Positions 41,710-50,887 of a stretch of 64,000 nucleotides of DNA are shown here, piece after piece. Within the stretch, counting starts at the first letter, position 1, and every line of letters starts with the position of its first letter. The DNA is from Bacillus sp. FJAT-27264 (GTDB lineage Bacteria; Bacillota; Bacilli; Paenibacillales; Paenibacillaceae): the NCBI RefSeq assembly GCF_001682855.1, contig NZ_MAQW01000023.1, forward strand, positions 390,338 to 454,337, given 5' to 3'. A program made the position numbers and the translations under genes. Under the pieces are notes generated by a model. That model saw nothing but the letters and a program-made list of their open reading frames with translations, did no database searches and was not told the DNA's origin.

Positions 41710-44076
41710 TTGGACGACAAAATTTTGCATACGCTTGAATATCGCAAGATTTTAAATAAATTAATGCAATATACGCAAACCTCGATGGGGCGTGAAACGG
41801 CGGAACAGCTAAGACCTTCCGGTGATTTTGAAGGCGTAAAGCTGCTGCTGAAAGCTACTGATGAAGCTGCTAACGTGGATCGCCTGAAGGGCATTCCATC
41901 GTTTGGCGGAATTACCGACATCAAGGCGGCGCTGAAACGGGCGTCTATTGGTGGATTGCTTGGAACGCATGAACTGCTTTCCGTCGGCTTTACTATTGGC
42001 GGAGCCCGCAGAATCAAGCGTTTTTTGGCTGCTATGCATGAGGATGAGGCTGTCGAATCTCTGTTTGCGCTCAGCGATCTTTTGTCAGAGCAGAAGCATG
42101 TTGAGGATGCCATCCGCGCGTGTATTGATGAAAATGCCGATGTGATGGATTCAGCCAGCCCTGAGCTGGCAAATATCCGCCGCGAGCTGCGCGGGGGCGA
42201 GGCCAGAATTCGCGAGAAGCTGGACTCGATGATTCGTTCCTCCTCAGTATCTAAAATGCTGCAGGACCAGCTCGTCACGATTCGCGGCGACCGATTCGTG
42301 ATTCCGGTCAAAGCCGAATACCGCGCTCACTTCGGTGGTATTGTGCATGACCAATCTGGTTCCGGTGCGACCCTGTTCATTGAGCCTGAATCCATTGTAG
42401 CGATGAACAATAAGCTTCGGGAGACACGGCTTCGTGAGGAACGGGAAGTGGAAATTATTCTGCACCGGCTGACGGCGCAAGTCGGCGACATTGCGGAAGA
42501 GATGACATACGATGTCGATATTCTGGGCGAACTGGATTTCATTTTTGCCAAAGCTCGTCTGGCTCGTGATATGAAGGCTTCCCAGCCGCGCATGAATGAC
42601 CGGGGATACCTTAAGCTGCGCAAGGGACGTCATCCACTGATCCCGGCCGAGCATGTAGTGCCGCTGGATGTGGAACTCGGGAACCAATACAGCACGATTA
42701 TCGTTACCGGACCGAATACCGGCGGTAAAACCGTGACCTTGAAGACCATTGGGCTGCTGAGCCTGATGTCCATGTCAGGTCTGTTCATTCCGGCGGAGGA
42801 AGGTAGCCAGATGTGCGTATTTGACGCGATTTATGCTGACATTGGTGATGAGCAGAGCATTGAGCAGAGTCTCAGTACCTTCTCCAGCCATATGACCAAT
42901 ATTATTTCCATTCTGCGTAAAATGACTCCGAAGAGCCTCATTCTTCTGGACGAAGTTGGCGCGGGTACGGATCCGGCGGAAGGATCGGCGCTGGCTATCG
43001 CGATTCTGGAGAACATCCACCGGACGGAATGCCGGATGGTGGCCACCACTCACTACAGCGAGTTGAAGGCTTACGCTTACGAGCGCAAAGGGGTCATCAA
43101 CGCCAGCATGGAGTTTGATGTACAGAGTCTTAGCCCGACATATCGGCTGCTGGTCGGCGTTCCTGGACGAAGCAACGCGTTTGCGATAGCAGAGCGCCTC
43201 GGCTTGCCGAGTGCTATTCTGGAGCATGCGCGCGGCGAGGTCAAGGAAGAGGACCTGCGCGTGGAGCACATGATTGCTTCGCTCGAAGAGAACCGCCTTG
43301 GTGCGGAGAACGAGCGGGAGAAGGCGGAGCATATCCGCCGTGAAGCCGAAGAGTTCCGCAGTAAACAGAAGCAGGAACTGGAGAAGCTGGAGAGCCAGCG
43401 CGACAAGCGTCTGGAGAAGGCCGAGAAGGATGCCAGCGACATTCTGGACAAAGCTCGGAAGGAAGCTGAACAGATCATTAGCGATCTGCGCAAGCTGGCG
43501 CTGGAGGAAGGTGCTTCGGTCAAGGAGCATAAGCTGATCGAGGCCCGGCGCCGTCTGGATGAAGCGGAGCCCGCGCCGCGCAAGAAGGCAGCTTCCCGCA
43601 CAGCGGTCAAGCCGCCTAGGCAGATTGGACCTGGAGACGAAGTACGGGTTTACAGCCTGAATCAGAAGGGTCATGTTGTGGAAATGAGCGGTTCCAAGGA
43701 AGCAGTGGTGCAGCTTGGCATTATGAAGATGAAGGTGCAGCTGGATGATCTGGAACTGGTCGCTGCCCAGAAATCGGGTAATCCTACGCCGCTTCGGCAA
43801 GCTACGACCGTGAAGCGTACACGCGACGAGAATATCCGCAGGGAGCTCGATCTGCGCGGTACCAATCTGGAGGAAGCGCTACTGGAGACGGATCGCTTCA
43901 TCGATGAGGCGTTCCTCGGCAATCTGGGCCAAATTGCAATTATTCACGGCAAGGGAACCGGAGTATTGCGGTCAGGCATTCATGATTACCTTCGCAAGCA
44001 CCGGAATGTGAAGAGCTACCGTCTAGGCAACTATAACGAAGGCGGAGCAGGCGTGACGGTAGCCGAGCTGCAATAG
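41710..44076 (+). CDS. mutS2: MutS2 endonuclease / recombination suppressor
   Basis: A 788-residue MutS2. It lacks the mismatch-recognition domain of MutS and has a core/lever region (1-300), ATPase with Walker A GPNTGGKT (334-341), Walker B with LILLDEVGAGTDPAEG, the conserved TTHYSELKAYAY, a long coiled coil (about 520-610) and a C-terminal Smr nuclease domain (LDLRGTNLEEALLETDRFID, IIHGKGTGVLRSGI). Family members suppress recombination or, in B. subtilis, help rescue collided ribosomes. The start codon is TTG 41710, giving the standard MDDKILHTLEYRKIL N-terminus; the GGGAG site is 12 bases away. Position near zapA matches Bacillales order, with polX and cvpA-like genes absent here. Confidence 0.96.
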   Translation: MDDKILHTLEYRKILNKLMQYTQTSMGRETAEQLRPSGDFEGVKLLLKATDEAANVDRLKGIPSFGGITDIKAALKRASIGGLLGTHELLSVGFTIGGARRIKRFLAAMHEDEAVESLFALSDLLSEQKHVEDAIRACIDENADVMDSASPELANIRRELRGGEARIREKLDSMIRSSSVSKMLQDQLVTIRGDRFVIPVKAEYRAHFGGIVHDQSGSGATLFIEPESIVAMNNKLRETRLREEREVEIILHRLTAQVGDIAEEMTYDVDILGELDFIFAKARLARDMKASQPRMNDRGYLKLRKGRHPLIPAEHVVPLDVELGNQYSTIIVTGPNTGGKTVTLKTIGLLSLMSMSGLFIPAEEGSQMCVFDAIYADIGDEQSIEQSLSTFSSHMTNIISILRKMTPKSLILLDEVGAGTDPAEGSALAIAILENIHRTECRMVATTHYSELKAYAYERKGVINASMEFDVQSLSPTYRLLVGVPGRSNAFAIAERLGLPSAILEHARGEVKEEDLRVEHMIASLEENRLGAENEREKAEHIRREAEEFRSKQKQELEKLESQRDKRLEKAEKDASDILDKARKEAEQIISDLRKLALEEGASVKEHKLIEARRRLDEAEPAPRKKAASRTAVKPPRQIGPGDEVRVYSLNQKGHVVEMSGSKEAVVQLGIMKMKVQLDDLELVAAQKSGNPTPLRQATTVKRTRDENIRRELDLRGTNLEEALLETDRFIDEAFLGNLGQIAIIHGKGTGVLRSGIHDYLRKHRNVKSYRLGNYNEGGAGVTVAELQ

Positions 44077-44109
44077 CGAAGGAACCATGTGGAGGAGAGA
44101 AGGGTGAGC

Positions 44110-44529
44110 ATGCAGGAAAATGTTGATCTTTTGCTGAGGCATCCGCTGGGGTCGCTGCTTGGCTACTTCACCGTAGCAATCTTGGGGCTGGTTGTGTTCC
44201 TATCCTTTTTTGAGATGGTGACGAAGTATAACTGCTGGGAAGAAATTCGCAAAGGAAATGTAGCGGCGGCCATGGCAACGGGAGGCAAAATCTTCGGAAT
44301 TTGCAACATCCTCCGCTTCAGTATCCAGGCCGGGGCTTCGATTTACGAGACGATGAAATGGTCAGTTGTGGGCTTTTTGTTGCTGCTGTTGGCCTATTTC
44401 CTCTTTGAGTTCCTAACGCCCGTATTTTCTATTGATGAGGAGATTGCCGCAGACAACCGGGCCGTAGGCTTGACAGCGCTGCTGATCTCGGTCTCCTTAT
44501 CGTATGTTATTGGAGCTTCCATCATGTAG
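44110..44529 (+). CDS. DUF350 membrane protein
   Basis: A 139-residue protein with four hydrophobic helices in two pairs: HPLGSLLGYFTVAILGLVVF and AAAMATGGKIFGICNILRFS, then SVVGFLLLLLAYFLFEFLTP and IAADNRAVGLTALLISVSLS. The duplicated two-helix unit with the GNVAAAMATGGKIFGI segment is the DUF350/YjfL pattern. Function of the family is unknown. I choose ATG 44110 after AGAAGG; the frame permits GTG 44104 or 44089. It starts 33 bp after mutS2 and is followed after 9 bp by a 26-codon gene. Confidence 0.8.
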   Translation: MQENVDLLLRHPLGSLLGYFTVAILGLVVFLSFFEMVTKYNCWEEIRKGNVAAAMATGGKIFGICNILRFSIQAGASIYETMKWSVVGFLLLLLAYFLFEFLTPVFSIDEEIAADNRAVGLTALLISVSLSYVIGASIM

Positions 44530-44538
44530 GAGGAAACC

Positions 44539-44619
44539 ATGAAGATTTTAACCCGGGTCCTGTTTGGTTGCGCCGTTGCTTTTTTGCTCGGTGGCATCAT
44601 ATATCTAACGATTAATTAA
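44539..44619 (+). CDS. 26-residue single-helix membrane peptide
   Basis: ATG 44539 follows a strong TAGGAGGAAACC ribosome binding site and opens a 26-codon frame ending TAA 44617-44619. The peptide is basic at the N-terminus (MKILTR) and then one continuous membrane helix (VLFGCAVAFLLGGIIYLTIN). It lies 9 bp after the DUF350 gene and 32 bp before the zinc-ribbon gene. The excellent site, spacing and clean membrane pattern argue that it is translated; no family is recognised. It may be a small partner of the DUF350 protein. Confidence 0.6.
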   Translation: MKILTRVLFGCAVAFLLGGIIYLTIN

Positions 44620-44651
44620 ATATCAAGCATGTTAAGAAGGAGATTTTAAAG

Positions 44652-45188
44652 ATGGAAACGACTGTATGCCCTTGGTGTGATACCGAAATTGTGTGGGATG
44701 AAGAATTCGGACCCGAGGAGTATTGCCCGCACTGCAACAATGAGCTGAAAGGCTACCGGACAGTGAATGTCACCAGTGATGATCTGGAGGACGAGCTGGA
44801 AGTGAAAGAGGATACGGACGAAGAGTCTTTGAATGACGACGATCTGTGGGATGATAGTGAAAAGGATGGCGTTGTGCCTATCTTCAACACATTGGAACAG
44901 TTCCGGGACGATTACGATCTCCAGAAGTATGAACAGAACAGCTCGGCTATTCTGTCACAGCAAGAAGAAGCACCGGAATGTCCGCAGTGCCATGAATTGC
45001 TGTTACTAGCTGGGACACAGGAAGTGAACCAATTCGATCCTTCATCCCCGGCGGTTCTTGGCGGACCCGTGCTGAAGGCACCATTCTCACTGAACGTATT
45101 CGTATGTCCGTCTTGCTTCCATGTCCAGCACAATCTGGCACAGAAGGACCGGGTACAACTTGTTCGCAATTTAAGCATCGGCAACTAA
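44652..45188 (+). CDS. Protein with two zinc-ribbon pairs
   Basis: A 178-residue soluble protein carrying four CxxC motifs: Cys6/Cys9 and Cys25/Cys28 form one N-terminal zinc ribbon (CPWC, CPHC), Cys110/Cys113 and Cys152/Cys155 a second (CPQC, CPSC). Between them lies a very acidic linker (about 41-72, many Asp and Glu). I do not recognise a named function; the pattern suggests a nucleic-acid or protein-binding adaptor. ATG 44652 has a GAAGGAG site. The gene follows the DUF350 and small membrane peptide genes in the same direction and precedes an MFS transporter, possibly one transcript. Confidence 0.75.
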   Translation: METTVCPWCDTEIVWDEEFGPEEYCPHCNNELKGYRTVNVTSDDLEDELEVKEDTDEESLNDDDLWDDSEKDGVVPIFNTLEQFRDDYDLQKYEQNSSAILSQQEEAPECPQCHELLLLAGTQEVNQFDPSSPAVLGGPVLKAPFSLNVFVCPSCFHVQHNLAQKDRVQLVRNLSIGN

Positions 45189-45256
45189 GGAATTGATCAA
45201 TTCCTGCCTGTAAGGGCATGATATTCAGAATCATGGCTATAGGCAGGGGGAAAATC

Positions 45257-46468
45257 ATGAAGGCTGCATCAACGAAGGTTCAGGCTTCGCTGCTGCTGGG
45301 AGTGAACGGTTTGTTTCTGCTGGCAGGAGCGTTGTCGGGTACCTTTCTTAACGTTTATTTATGGAAAAGCCGTCAGGATTACATGATGATCGGCTGGTTC
45401 ACTGTGGCCCAGCAGATTGCGCTGGGCCTTAGTTTTTGGCTCGCTGGCAAATGGGTCAAGGAGCGCAACAAGATGAGTGCCCTGCGGCTTGGTATAGCCG
45501 TTTCAGGCCTTTTTTATCTGATCGTGCTGGGAATTGGCGGAAATGCGATCCAGTATATCTGGCCGCTAGGCCTGCTTCTGGGTGTGGCTATCGGATTATT
45601 TTGGTTGGCCTTTAATATCGTCTATTTTGAGATTACGGATGCCAAAAACCGAGACTTCTGGAACGGCTGGATGGGACTCTTGGGGTCACTGACAGGCATA
45701 GTGGGTCCTTGGCTGTCAGGCTGGTTGATCTCGTCTCTATCCGGTGAACGCGGCTATCGGACCGTGTTTATGATCTCGCTCGGTATCTACGGAGCGGCTG
45801 TAGTGCTAAGCTTTTTTCTCAAAAAACGTAAGAGCGAAGCGGATTACGGTTGGCTGGAGCCATGGCGACAGCTGAAGAGTTCAGGCCAGTGGCGAAGGGT
45901 GGCCGCAGGGCTTTTTTTTCAGGGCTTGCGAGAAGGAGTATTCTCCTTTCTAATTGGTCTGCTGGTCTTTGTTGCGGCTAAGGAGGAGAGCAAGCTGGGG
46001 CAATTTGCACTGGTGACATCGGCAGTCTCGCTGGTCAGTTACTGGGTTGCAGGCAAGTTCTTCAAGCCAATATACCGGTCTGCCGGTATGCTGATTGGCG
46101 GGGTGCTGTTGGTTGGAGTGATCACACCGCTGCTTTGGCAGGTGAACTACGGAACTTTACTGATCATGGGAATCGGCACTTCGCTGTTTATTCCGCTGTA
46201 TATGCTACCAATGACTTCAACCAGCTTTGATCTGATTGGAGAGTCTGAAGAGAGCGTGAGTAATCGGGTCGAGCTTGTCGTGCTGCGGGAGTTAAGTTTG
46301 ATGAGTGGCAGGCTACTGGGTATCCTGGTGTTCGTTGGAGTGTTGTCAGTTAGCCGATCGCCGCGAACGATAACTGTGCTGCTGCTGGTGCTTGGTGCGG
46401 CACCGCTAGGAAGCTGGTTGATTCTTAGACGCTCTTTATCCCAGCAGAAGGACAGCCATCCGGTCTAA
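45257..46468 (+). CDS. MFS transporter
   Basis: A 403-residue major-facilitator protein with about 11-12 membrane helices and the usual central basic loop (FFLKKRKSEADYGWLEPWRQ). After helix 2 the loop WLAGKWVKERNK is the MFS loop 2-3 motif in altered form. Substrate cannot be assigned. The reading frame starts 39 bases earlier, but ATG 45257 follows AGGGGG at good distance. It is 35 bp upstream of a DcuS-type sensor kinase gene, so the transporter may be co-transcribed with or serve the same signal as that two-component system. Confidence 0.82.
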   Translation: MKAASTKVQASLLLGVNGLFLLAGALSGTFLNVYLWKSRQDYMMIGWFTVAQQIALGLSFWLAGKWVKERNKMSALRLGIAVSGLFYLIVLGIGGNAIQYIWPLGLLLGVAIGLFWLAFNIVYFEITDAKNRDFWNGWMGLLGSLTGIVGPWLSGWLISSLSGERGYRTVFMISLGIYGAAVVLSFFLKKRKSEADYGWLEPWRQLKSSGQWRRVAAGLFFQGLREGVFSFLIGLLVFVAAKEESKLGQFALVTSAVSLVSYWVAGKFFKPIYRSAGMLIGGVLLVGVITPLLWQVNYGTLLIMGIGTSLFIPLYMLPMTSTSFDLIGESEESVSNRVELVVLRELSLMSGRLLGILVFVGVLSVSRSPRTITVLLLVLGAAPLGSWLILRRSLSQQKDSHPV

Positions 46469-46503
46469 ATCGTTTTATTTTATTGTTATGGGAGAGGCCT
46501 ACA

Positions 46504-48117
46504 TTGGTCAAAAGAAAACGGATTAACAGCATGGTGACAACGATTGCCATCATGGTGTCCGCAGTGGTGTTTTTGGTACTGATCGAACTTTATATTATCT
46601 TCAGTAATCATATTTTACCCCAGACCCGAGAAGCCTTGGAGGGCAAAGCATTAAGCATTGCTCACACAGTCGCCTTGACGCCGCTGGTGTATAAAGGCCT
46701 GGAGGAGGGGGTAAGCAAGGACATTCAAGCCTACACGGGGAGAATCTCCCGTCGCAATGATAGTCTGTTCGTAGTGGTAATGGATATGAATAGTATCCGT
46801 TACTCGCATCCCAATCCAGGCCTTATTGGCCAGCCTTTTGTTGGCGGAGGACAGGGATTGGCGATGAAGGGCGAAGATAGCATTTCGGTTGGGTGGGGGA
46901 CAATGGGCAAATCCTTGCGTGCATTCGTGCCGGTATATAACGACAAAGGACATCAGGTTGGAGTTGTTGTCGTCGGCTTCTCCATGAAGCGTGTGCATGA
47001 TATTATAAAGAAAAACGAATGGACCATCATCTTGATCCTGTTATCCGGGGCCTTAATTGGTACTTTGGGCGCCATTGTGCTGGGAAAAAGGATTAAGAAG
47101 ATGATGTTCGGGATGGAGCCATCGGAAATCTCAAGACTGCTGGAAGAACGTAGTGCCATGCTGCAATCAGCCCGTGAGGGCATCATTGCGATAGATGCTA
47201 AAGCGCGAATTACGTTGATTAATGTGGAAGCGGAACGATTGCTGGCGGCTGCTGGAATTACAGGAAAGGCCTTGGAATCATACATAGATGATTATTGGCC
47301 AGCTCTGCGCCTGGATAAGGTCTTGAATTCAGGTGATGTGAAGCTAGATGAAGAAATTGACCTGAATGGGATTTCACTGCTGGCTAACAGCTTGCCGATT
47401 CGCGTGGGTGGTGAGATTGTTGGAGCGATCGTCACTTTCAGAGATATGACGGAAATTACCCAACTTGCAGCGCAGTTATCAGGGATATCTGTATACGCAG
47501 ACGCGTTGCGGGCAGGTGCGCATGAGTTTATGAACAAGCTGCATGTTATTTTGGGCATGACCCATATGGGGATGTATGATGAACTACAGCAGTATATTTC
47601 CGGAACGGTAAGCAACTACCAGAGCGAGATTGGTTCCATCACTAGAGCAATCAAAGATCCGGTTATGGCGGGATTTCTGTTAGGTAAACTAAGCAGGGCT
47701 CGCGAGGACGGCATTAATCTTGTGCTGGAAGAGGATAGTTATCTGCCGGAGTCAGCTCAAGTGGAGGTAACCCATGAGCTAATCACGATTGCCGGCAATC
47801 TGCTGGATAATGCCATGGATGCCCTAAGTGATATGACGTCTGAAGACAATGAAATACGGTTGGCTTTTCATTACGATGAAGGCCGTTTGATCTGTAGAGT
47901 CAAGGACAACGGCCCCGGCATACCGGAAGCGCTGCAAAAGAATATTTATACGCAAGGCTTCTCCACAAAAGGAGAGAACCGGGGGATGGGACTCTATCTG
48001 GTCCGGCGAAGTGTGAATAAACTGAACGGACATTTGCAGTTGCTTCCCGGTCATGGGCCAGGAACGGTATTTGTGGTAAATGTGCCGTATTTGACTAAAG
48101 GTGATGAGTCTAGATGA
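46504..48117 (+). CDS. DcuS/CitA-family sensor histidine kinase
   Basis: A 537-residue membrane kinase. Residues about 14-34 and 176-196 are the two transmembrane helices around an extracytoplasmic PASC/sCache sensor (SIAHTVALTPLVYKGLEEGV, IRYSHPNPGLIGQPFVGGGQ), the domain that binds C4-dicarboxylates or citrate in relatives. A cytoplasmic PAS follows (SAREGIIAIDAKARITLINV to TFRDMTEIT), then the phospho-acceptor His340 in AHEFMNKLHVILGM and the ATPase (NLLDNAMDAL, DNGPGIP, KGENRGMGLYLVRRSV). TTG 46504 is preferred because GGGAGAGG lies directly upstream. The partner regulator overlaps by 4 bp. Ligand identity is inferred only from the family. Confidence 0.9.
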   Translation: MVKRKRINSMVTTIAIMVSAVVFLVLIELYIIFSNHILPQTREALEGKALSIAHTVALTPLVYKGLEEGVSKDIQAYTGRISRRNDSLFVVVMDMNSIRYSHPNPGLIGQPFVGGGQGLAMKGEDSISVGWGTMGKSLRAFVPVYNDKGHQVGVVVVGFSMKRVHDIIKKNEWTIILILLSGALIGTLGAIVLGKRIKKMMFGMEPSEISRLLEERSAMLQSAREGIIAIDAKARITLINVEAERLLAAAGITGKALESYIDDYWPALRLDKVLNSGDVKLDEEIDLNGISLLANSLPIRVGGEIVGAIVTFRDMTEITQLAAQLSGISVYADALRAGAHEFMNKLHVILGMTHMGMYDELQQYISGTVSNYQSEIGSITRAIKDPVMAGFLLGKLSRAREDGINLVLEEDSYLPESAQVEVTHELITIAGNLLDNAMDALSDMTSEDNEIRLAFHYDEGRLICRVKDNGPGIPEALQKNIYTQGFSTKGENRGMGLYLVRRSVNKLNGHLQLLPGHGPGTVFVVNVPYLTKGDESR

Positions 48118-48824
48118 TTAACGTAATAATCGTGGAAGATGATCCGATGGTAGCGAAGTTTAACCGGCATTACCTGGAACAGATGGATGGATTCCGGTAC
48201 ACGGGCTGTGCTGCCTCTGTTGAAGAGGCCAGGTTGCTGCTGGCAAGCCAGCAAGTGGATTTGATTCTTCTGGATATCTATATGCCAAAGAGTAACGGGC
48301 TTCAACTGTTATCCCTTTTACGTGAAGAAGGAAGTACGGTAGATGTGATTGTTATATCGGCAGCTAGCGATAATGTCAGTATCCGCAATGCTTTGCAGCA
48401 TGGTGCAGTGGATTATTTGATCAAGCCCTTTGAGTTTGCCCGCTTCCAGGCGGCCTTGACCACGTACCGGGAGAACAATCTGTTGATGAGACATAGGGAG
48501 AATCTTAATCAGGAGCAACTGGATAAGCTTGTCCGGCATCGGGGGGAGTCAGAGCAATCTTCAATTGCAGTGTCTTCTGCTCCCGTGCTCCCCAAAGGTC
48601 TCAGCGAGAGTACCTTGGACAACATCTGGGAGATCATCCACAGTTTATCCCAAGATTCCTTCTCCACAGACGATATTTCTACAAAGGCTCCTATCTCCAG
48701 AATATCGGTGCGCAAGTATTTGATGTATCTGACGGAGATTGGTGCGTTGTCCATGGAGATCAGCTACGGTGCAATAGGGCGTCCAGTGTATATGTACAAA
48801 GTAATGTCAGAGGAGCATAGTTGA
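48114..48824 (+). CDS. DcuR/CitB-family response regulator
   Basis: A 236-residue two-component regulator. The receiver has acidic residues Asp9/Asp10, phospho-acceptor Asp54 in LILLDIYMP, Ser82 and Lys104 in YLIKPFEF. The C-terminal DNA-binding half contains DDISTKAPISRISVRKYLMY, a helix-turn-helix of the CitB type. Its ATG overlaps the kinase stop by 4 bp, so the pair is translationally coupled. The next plus-strand gene, 2 kb away, is a fumarate-reductase-like lipoprotein, and the MFS gene lies upstream; both are possible targets. A terminator follows. Confidence 0.92.
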   Translation: MINVIIVEDDPMVAKFNRHYLEQMDGFRYTGCAASVEEARLLLASQQVDLILLDIYMPKSNGLQLLSLLREEGSTVDVIVISAASDNVSIRNALQHGAVDYLIKPFEFARFQAALTTYRENNLLMRHRENLNQEQLDKLVRHRGESEQSSIAVSSAPVLPKGLSESTLDNIWEIIHSLSQDSFSTDDISTKAPISRISVRKYLMYLTEIGALSMEISYGAIGRPVYMYKVMSEEHS

Positions 48825-48886
48825 ATCGCCTAATATAATATGAGCAGACAAGCGTTTGCGAAGAGGCTGGAGAGCCTTCAATTGCG

Positions 48887-48930
48887 AGAACCCCAGGTCA
48901 TTACGACCCGGGGTTCTTTAAGTTTTTATA
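48887..48930 (+). terminator. Intrinsic terminator after response regulator
   Basis: AGAACCCC-a-GGTC and GACC-c-GGGGTTCT pair around ATTAC; a T-rich tail follows. It may also act for the convergent permease gene. Confidence 0.8.
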
Positions 48931-49010
48931 TAAGACGAATTAAAGAAAGTAGCCTTAAGTGAGAACCTTAAGTTTGTTTTATATAGATTAATATAGAACG
49001 TTGCTTGGGA

Positions 49011-50393
49011 TCAGCCTTTCGGATTGATGATGTCGATATCATGGTTGTTTTTGCTCTTATTGCTGCGAATAGAATACAGTATGAATAGTAGAATAAACCA
49101 TACCGGGGTAAACAATAACGCTGGTCGTGTCTCTTCTGCGAAGAGCATGATGATAAGAATCACGGCAAACAACGTTAGAACCGCATAATTAATAGCCGGT
49201 GTGAGCGGTGCTTTGAACTTGGATTTAGTCTGTAAGTCCGGCCGAGTCTTCTTGTACTTGATATGGCATACTAGAACAACACCCCAAACCCATATAAAAC
49301 AAATGGCGCTTATCGTAGTGACGATCCCAAAAGCTTGACCTGGAATGATTTTGCTTAATAAAGTACCAACGGATATAACGAGTGTAGAAATAAATAACGA
49401 GTTCCCGGGTACATGATTTTTATTCAGCTTGGCAAAATGAGTGGATGCCTGGTTCTTCTTGCTCAAACTATAAAGAATCCGGCTTGTCGAGAACATCCCG
49501 CTGTTACAAGCAGAAGCGGCTGAGGTTAATACGACGAAATTAATGATTCCCGCTGCGATAGGTATGCCTACTAGACTAAAGGTTTTGACGAATGGACTCT
49601 CTGCCGGACTGAGTTCCGTCCATGGGTTAATGCATAGGAGAACGAACAGTGCGCCAACGTAGAAAAATAGGATCCGCAAAGGGATTTTATTAATAGCAGA
49701 TGGAATATTTTTCTCCGGATTGGATGTTTCCGCTGCCGAAACACCAACTAATTCCACGCCCACATAAGCGAATACAACCATTTGAAAAGAAAATAAAAAG
49801 CCTGAGGCACCATTCGGAAAAAAGCCGCCATGTTCCCAGAGATTTCGTACAGTTACCGAACCTGCATCCGTCTTGAATCCTATGATCAGCAAAATGACTC
49901 CGATGCCGATCAAGGCAAGAATCGTGATTACTTTGATTAAAGCAAACCAAAACTCCAATTCCCCGAAATTTTTAACAGTTAATAGATTGAGTCCTAATAA
50001 AATGATCAAGCAGATGATGGCCGGTACCCATTGCGGGATATCAAACCAATAGTTCACGTATATGCCGACGGCGATAACATCAGCCATAGCCGTCATGATC
50101 CAGCAGAACCAATAGGTCCAACCCGTGATAAATGCAGCTCGAGGGCCGAGATAGTCTTCGGCAATATCCGTAAACGATTGATAGCCTGCCTTAGACAACA
50201 GAAGTTCTCCCAGTGCTCTCATTACAAAAAACACAGCAATCCCCACGATTAAATACGTGATCATGATGGAAGGGCCTGCTTGTTGTATCGCTTTGCCCGA
50301 TCCCAGGAATAATCCCGTCCCAATGGTGCCGCCAATGGCGATGAGCTGAACATGCCGATTAGCCAGCTCTCGCTTTAATTCTGTTTGTGCCAT
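49011..50393 (-). CDS. APC-family amino acid permease under glycine riboswitch control
   Basis: A 460-residue permease with 12 hydrophobic helices and the amino-acid/polyamine/organocation signature at the start (RHVQLIAIGGTIGTGLFLGS). It resembles the CycA/AapA group of D-serine, D-alanine and glycine importers and other basic APC transporters (YLGPRAAFITGWTYWFCW, AYVGVELVGVSAAETSNPEK). The start is taken as ATG 50393, with a GGGGG site eight bases before; the frame also allows a start seven codons upstream. The upstream leader holds a glycine riboswitch and terminator, so glycine (or a related small amino acid) is the likely substrate. Monocistronic. Confidence 0.88.
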   Translation of the reverse strand: MAQTELKRELANRHVQLIAIGGTIGTGLFLGSGKAIQQAGPSIMITYLIVGIAVFFVMRALGELLLSKAGYQSFTDIAEDYLGPRAAFITGWTYWFCWIMTAMADVIAVGIYVNYWFDIPQWVPAIICLIILLGLNLLTVKNFGELEFWFALIKVITILALIGIGVILLIIGFKTDAGSVTVRNLWEHGGFFPNGASGFLFSFQMVVFAYVGVELVGVSAAETSNPEKNIPSAINKIPLRILFFYVGALFVLLCINPWTELSPAESPFVKTFSLVGIPIAAGIINFVVLTSAASACNSGMFSTSRILYSLSKKNQASTHFAKLNKNHVPGNSLFISTLVISVGTLLSKIIPGQAFGIVTTISAICFIWVWGVVLVCHIKYKKTRPDLQTKSKFKAPLTPAINYAVLTLFAVILIIMLFAEETRPALLFTPVWFILLFILYSIRSNKSKNNHDIDIINPKG

Positions 50394-50431
50394 ACCAATT
50401 TCCCCCTTAATCAATATAATGCCAATAAAAA

Positions 50432-50457
50432 TAGAGATTGGATGTCATCCAATCTCT
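50432..50457 (-). terminator. Riboswitch-controlled terminator in permease leader
   Basis: On the minus strand AGAGATTGGAT-GAC-ATCCAATCTCT is a perfect 11-bp stem followed by ATTTTTATT. It lies between the glycine aptamer and the start codon and is the probable expression platform. Confidence 0.85.
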
Positions 50458-50528
50458 AGGTAAAAAGAATATTAAATAATCCTTGCCCTGCTAATGATAA
50501 TCAGCATGACAAATACATATTCAGTACT

Positions 50529-50618
50529 CTTCTGTCCTTTTGCCTGAGATTGTGAACCCTTCGGCGCCGCAGATTGCCCGCGGTCTCTCCAGAAGCTGCT
50601 CCTGCTATAGTGTGATCC
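50529..50618 (-). promoter_or_regulatory. Glycine riboswitch (single aptamer)
   Basis: Read on the minus strand the leader contains GGAGAGACCGCGGGCAATC, then GCGCCGAAGGGTTCACAATC, then TCAGGCAAAAGGACAGA, the conserved core of a glycine aptamer. Only one aptamer is present; no second core appears upstream or downstream. The terminator at 50432-50457 lies 70 bases further along. Singleton glycine riboswitches are known upstream of glycine transport genes. Confidence 0.92.
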
Positions 50619-50636
50619 ATAGCAATCATAGCTTGT

Positions 50637-50665
50637 AGTTTATGAAGTTAATGTTGGTGTAGCAA
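50637..50665 (-). promoter_or_regulatory. Promoter of glycine-riboswitch transcript
   Basis: On the minus strand TTGCTA (50665-50660), 17 bp, TAAACT (50642-50637). The predicted start just precedes the aptamer. Confidence 0.55.
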
Positions 50666-50887
50666 CGGTGTTGTTCTGATATGCAACATATTACATTTAA
50701 TCTGAATATCTGAACAGTGATAAAAGTCTCCCTGCTACTTACTATAGTATAACTATAACATGATATTCATTAAGGAAGGGTTACTTTAATGACGAAACGT
50801 TTTCTTTAATTACGTAAACTATCATGATCAGCACATTTACGGTTATGATTAATTGTGAAAAAATGCACAAGGGGGAAATTATAAATT

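Noticed and set aside
42775..43800. 341-codon reverse frame opposite mutS2
   Set aside because: Antisense shadow of a conserved gene; no start signal.
50529..50700. Tandem (cooperative) glycine riboswitch
   Set aside because: Only one aptamer core is present in the leader.
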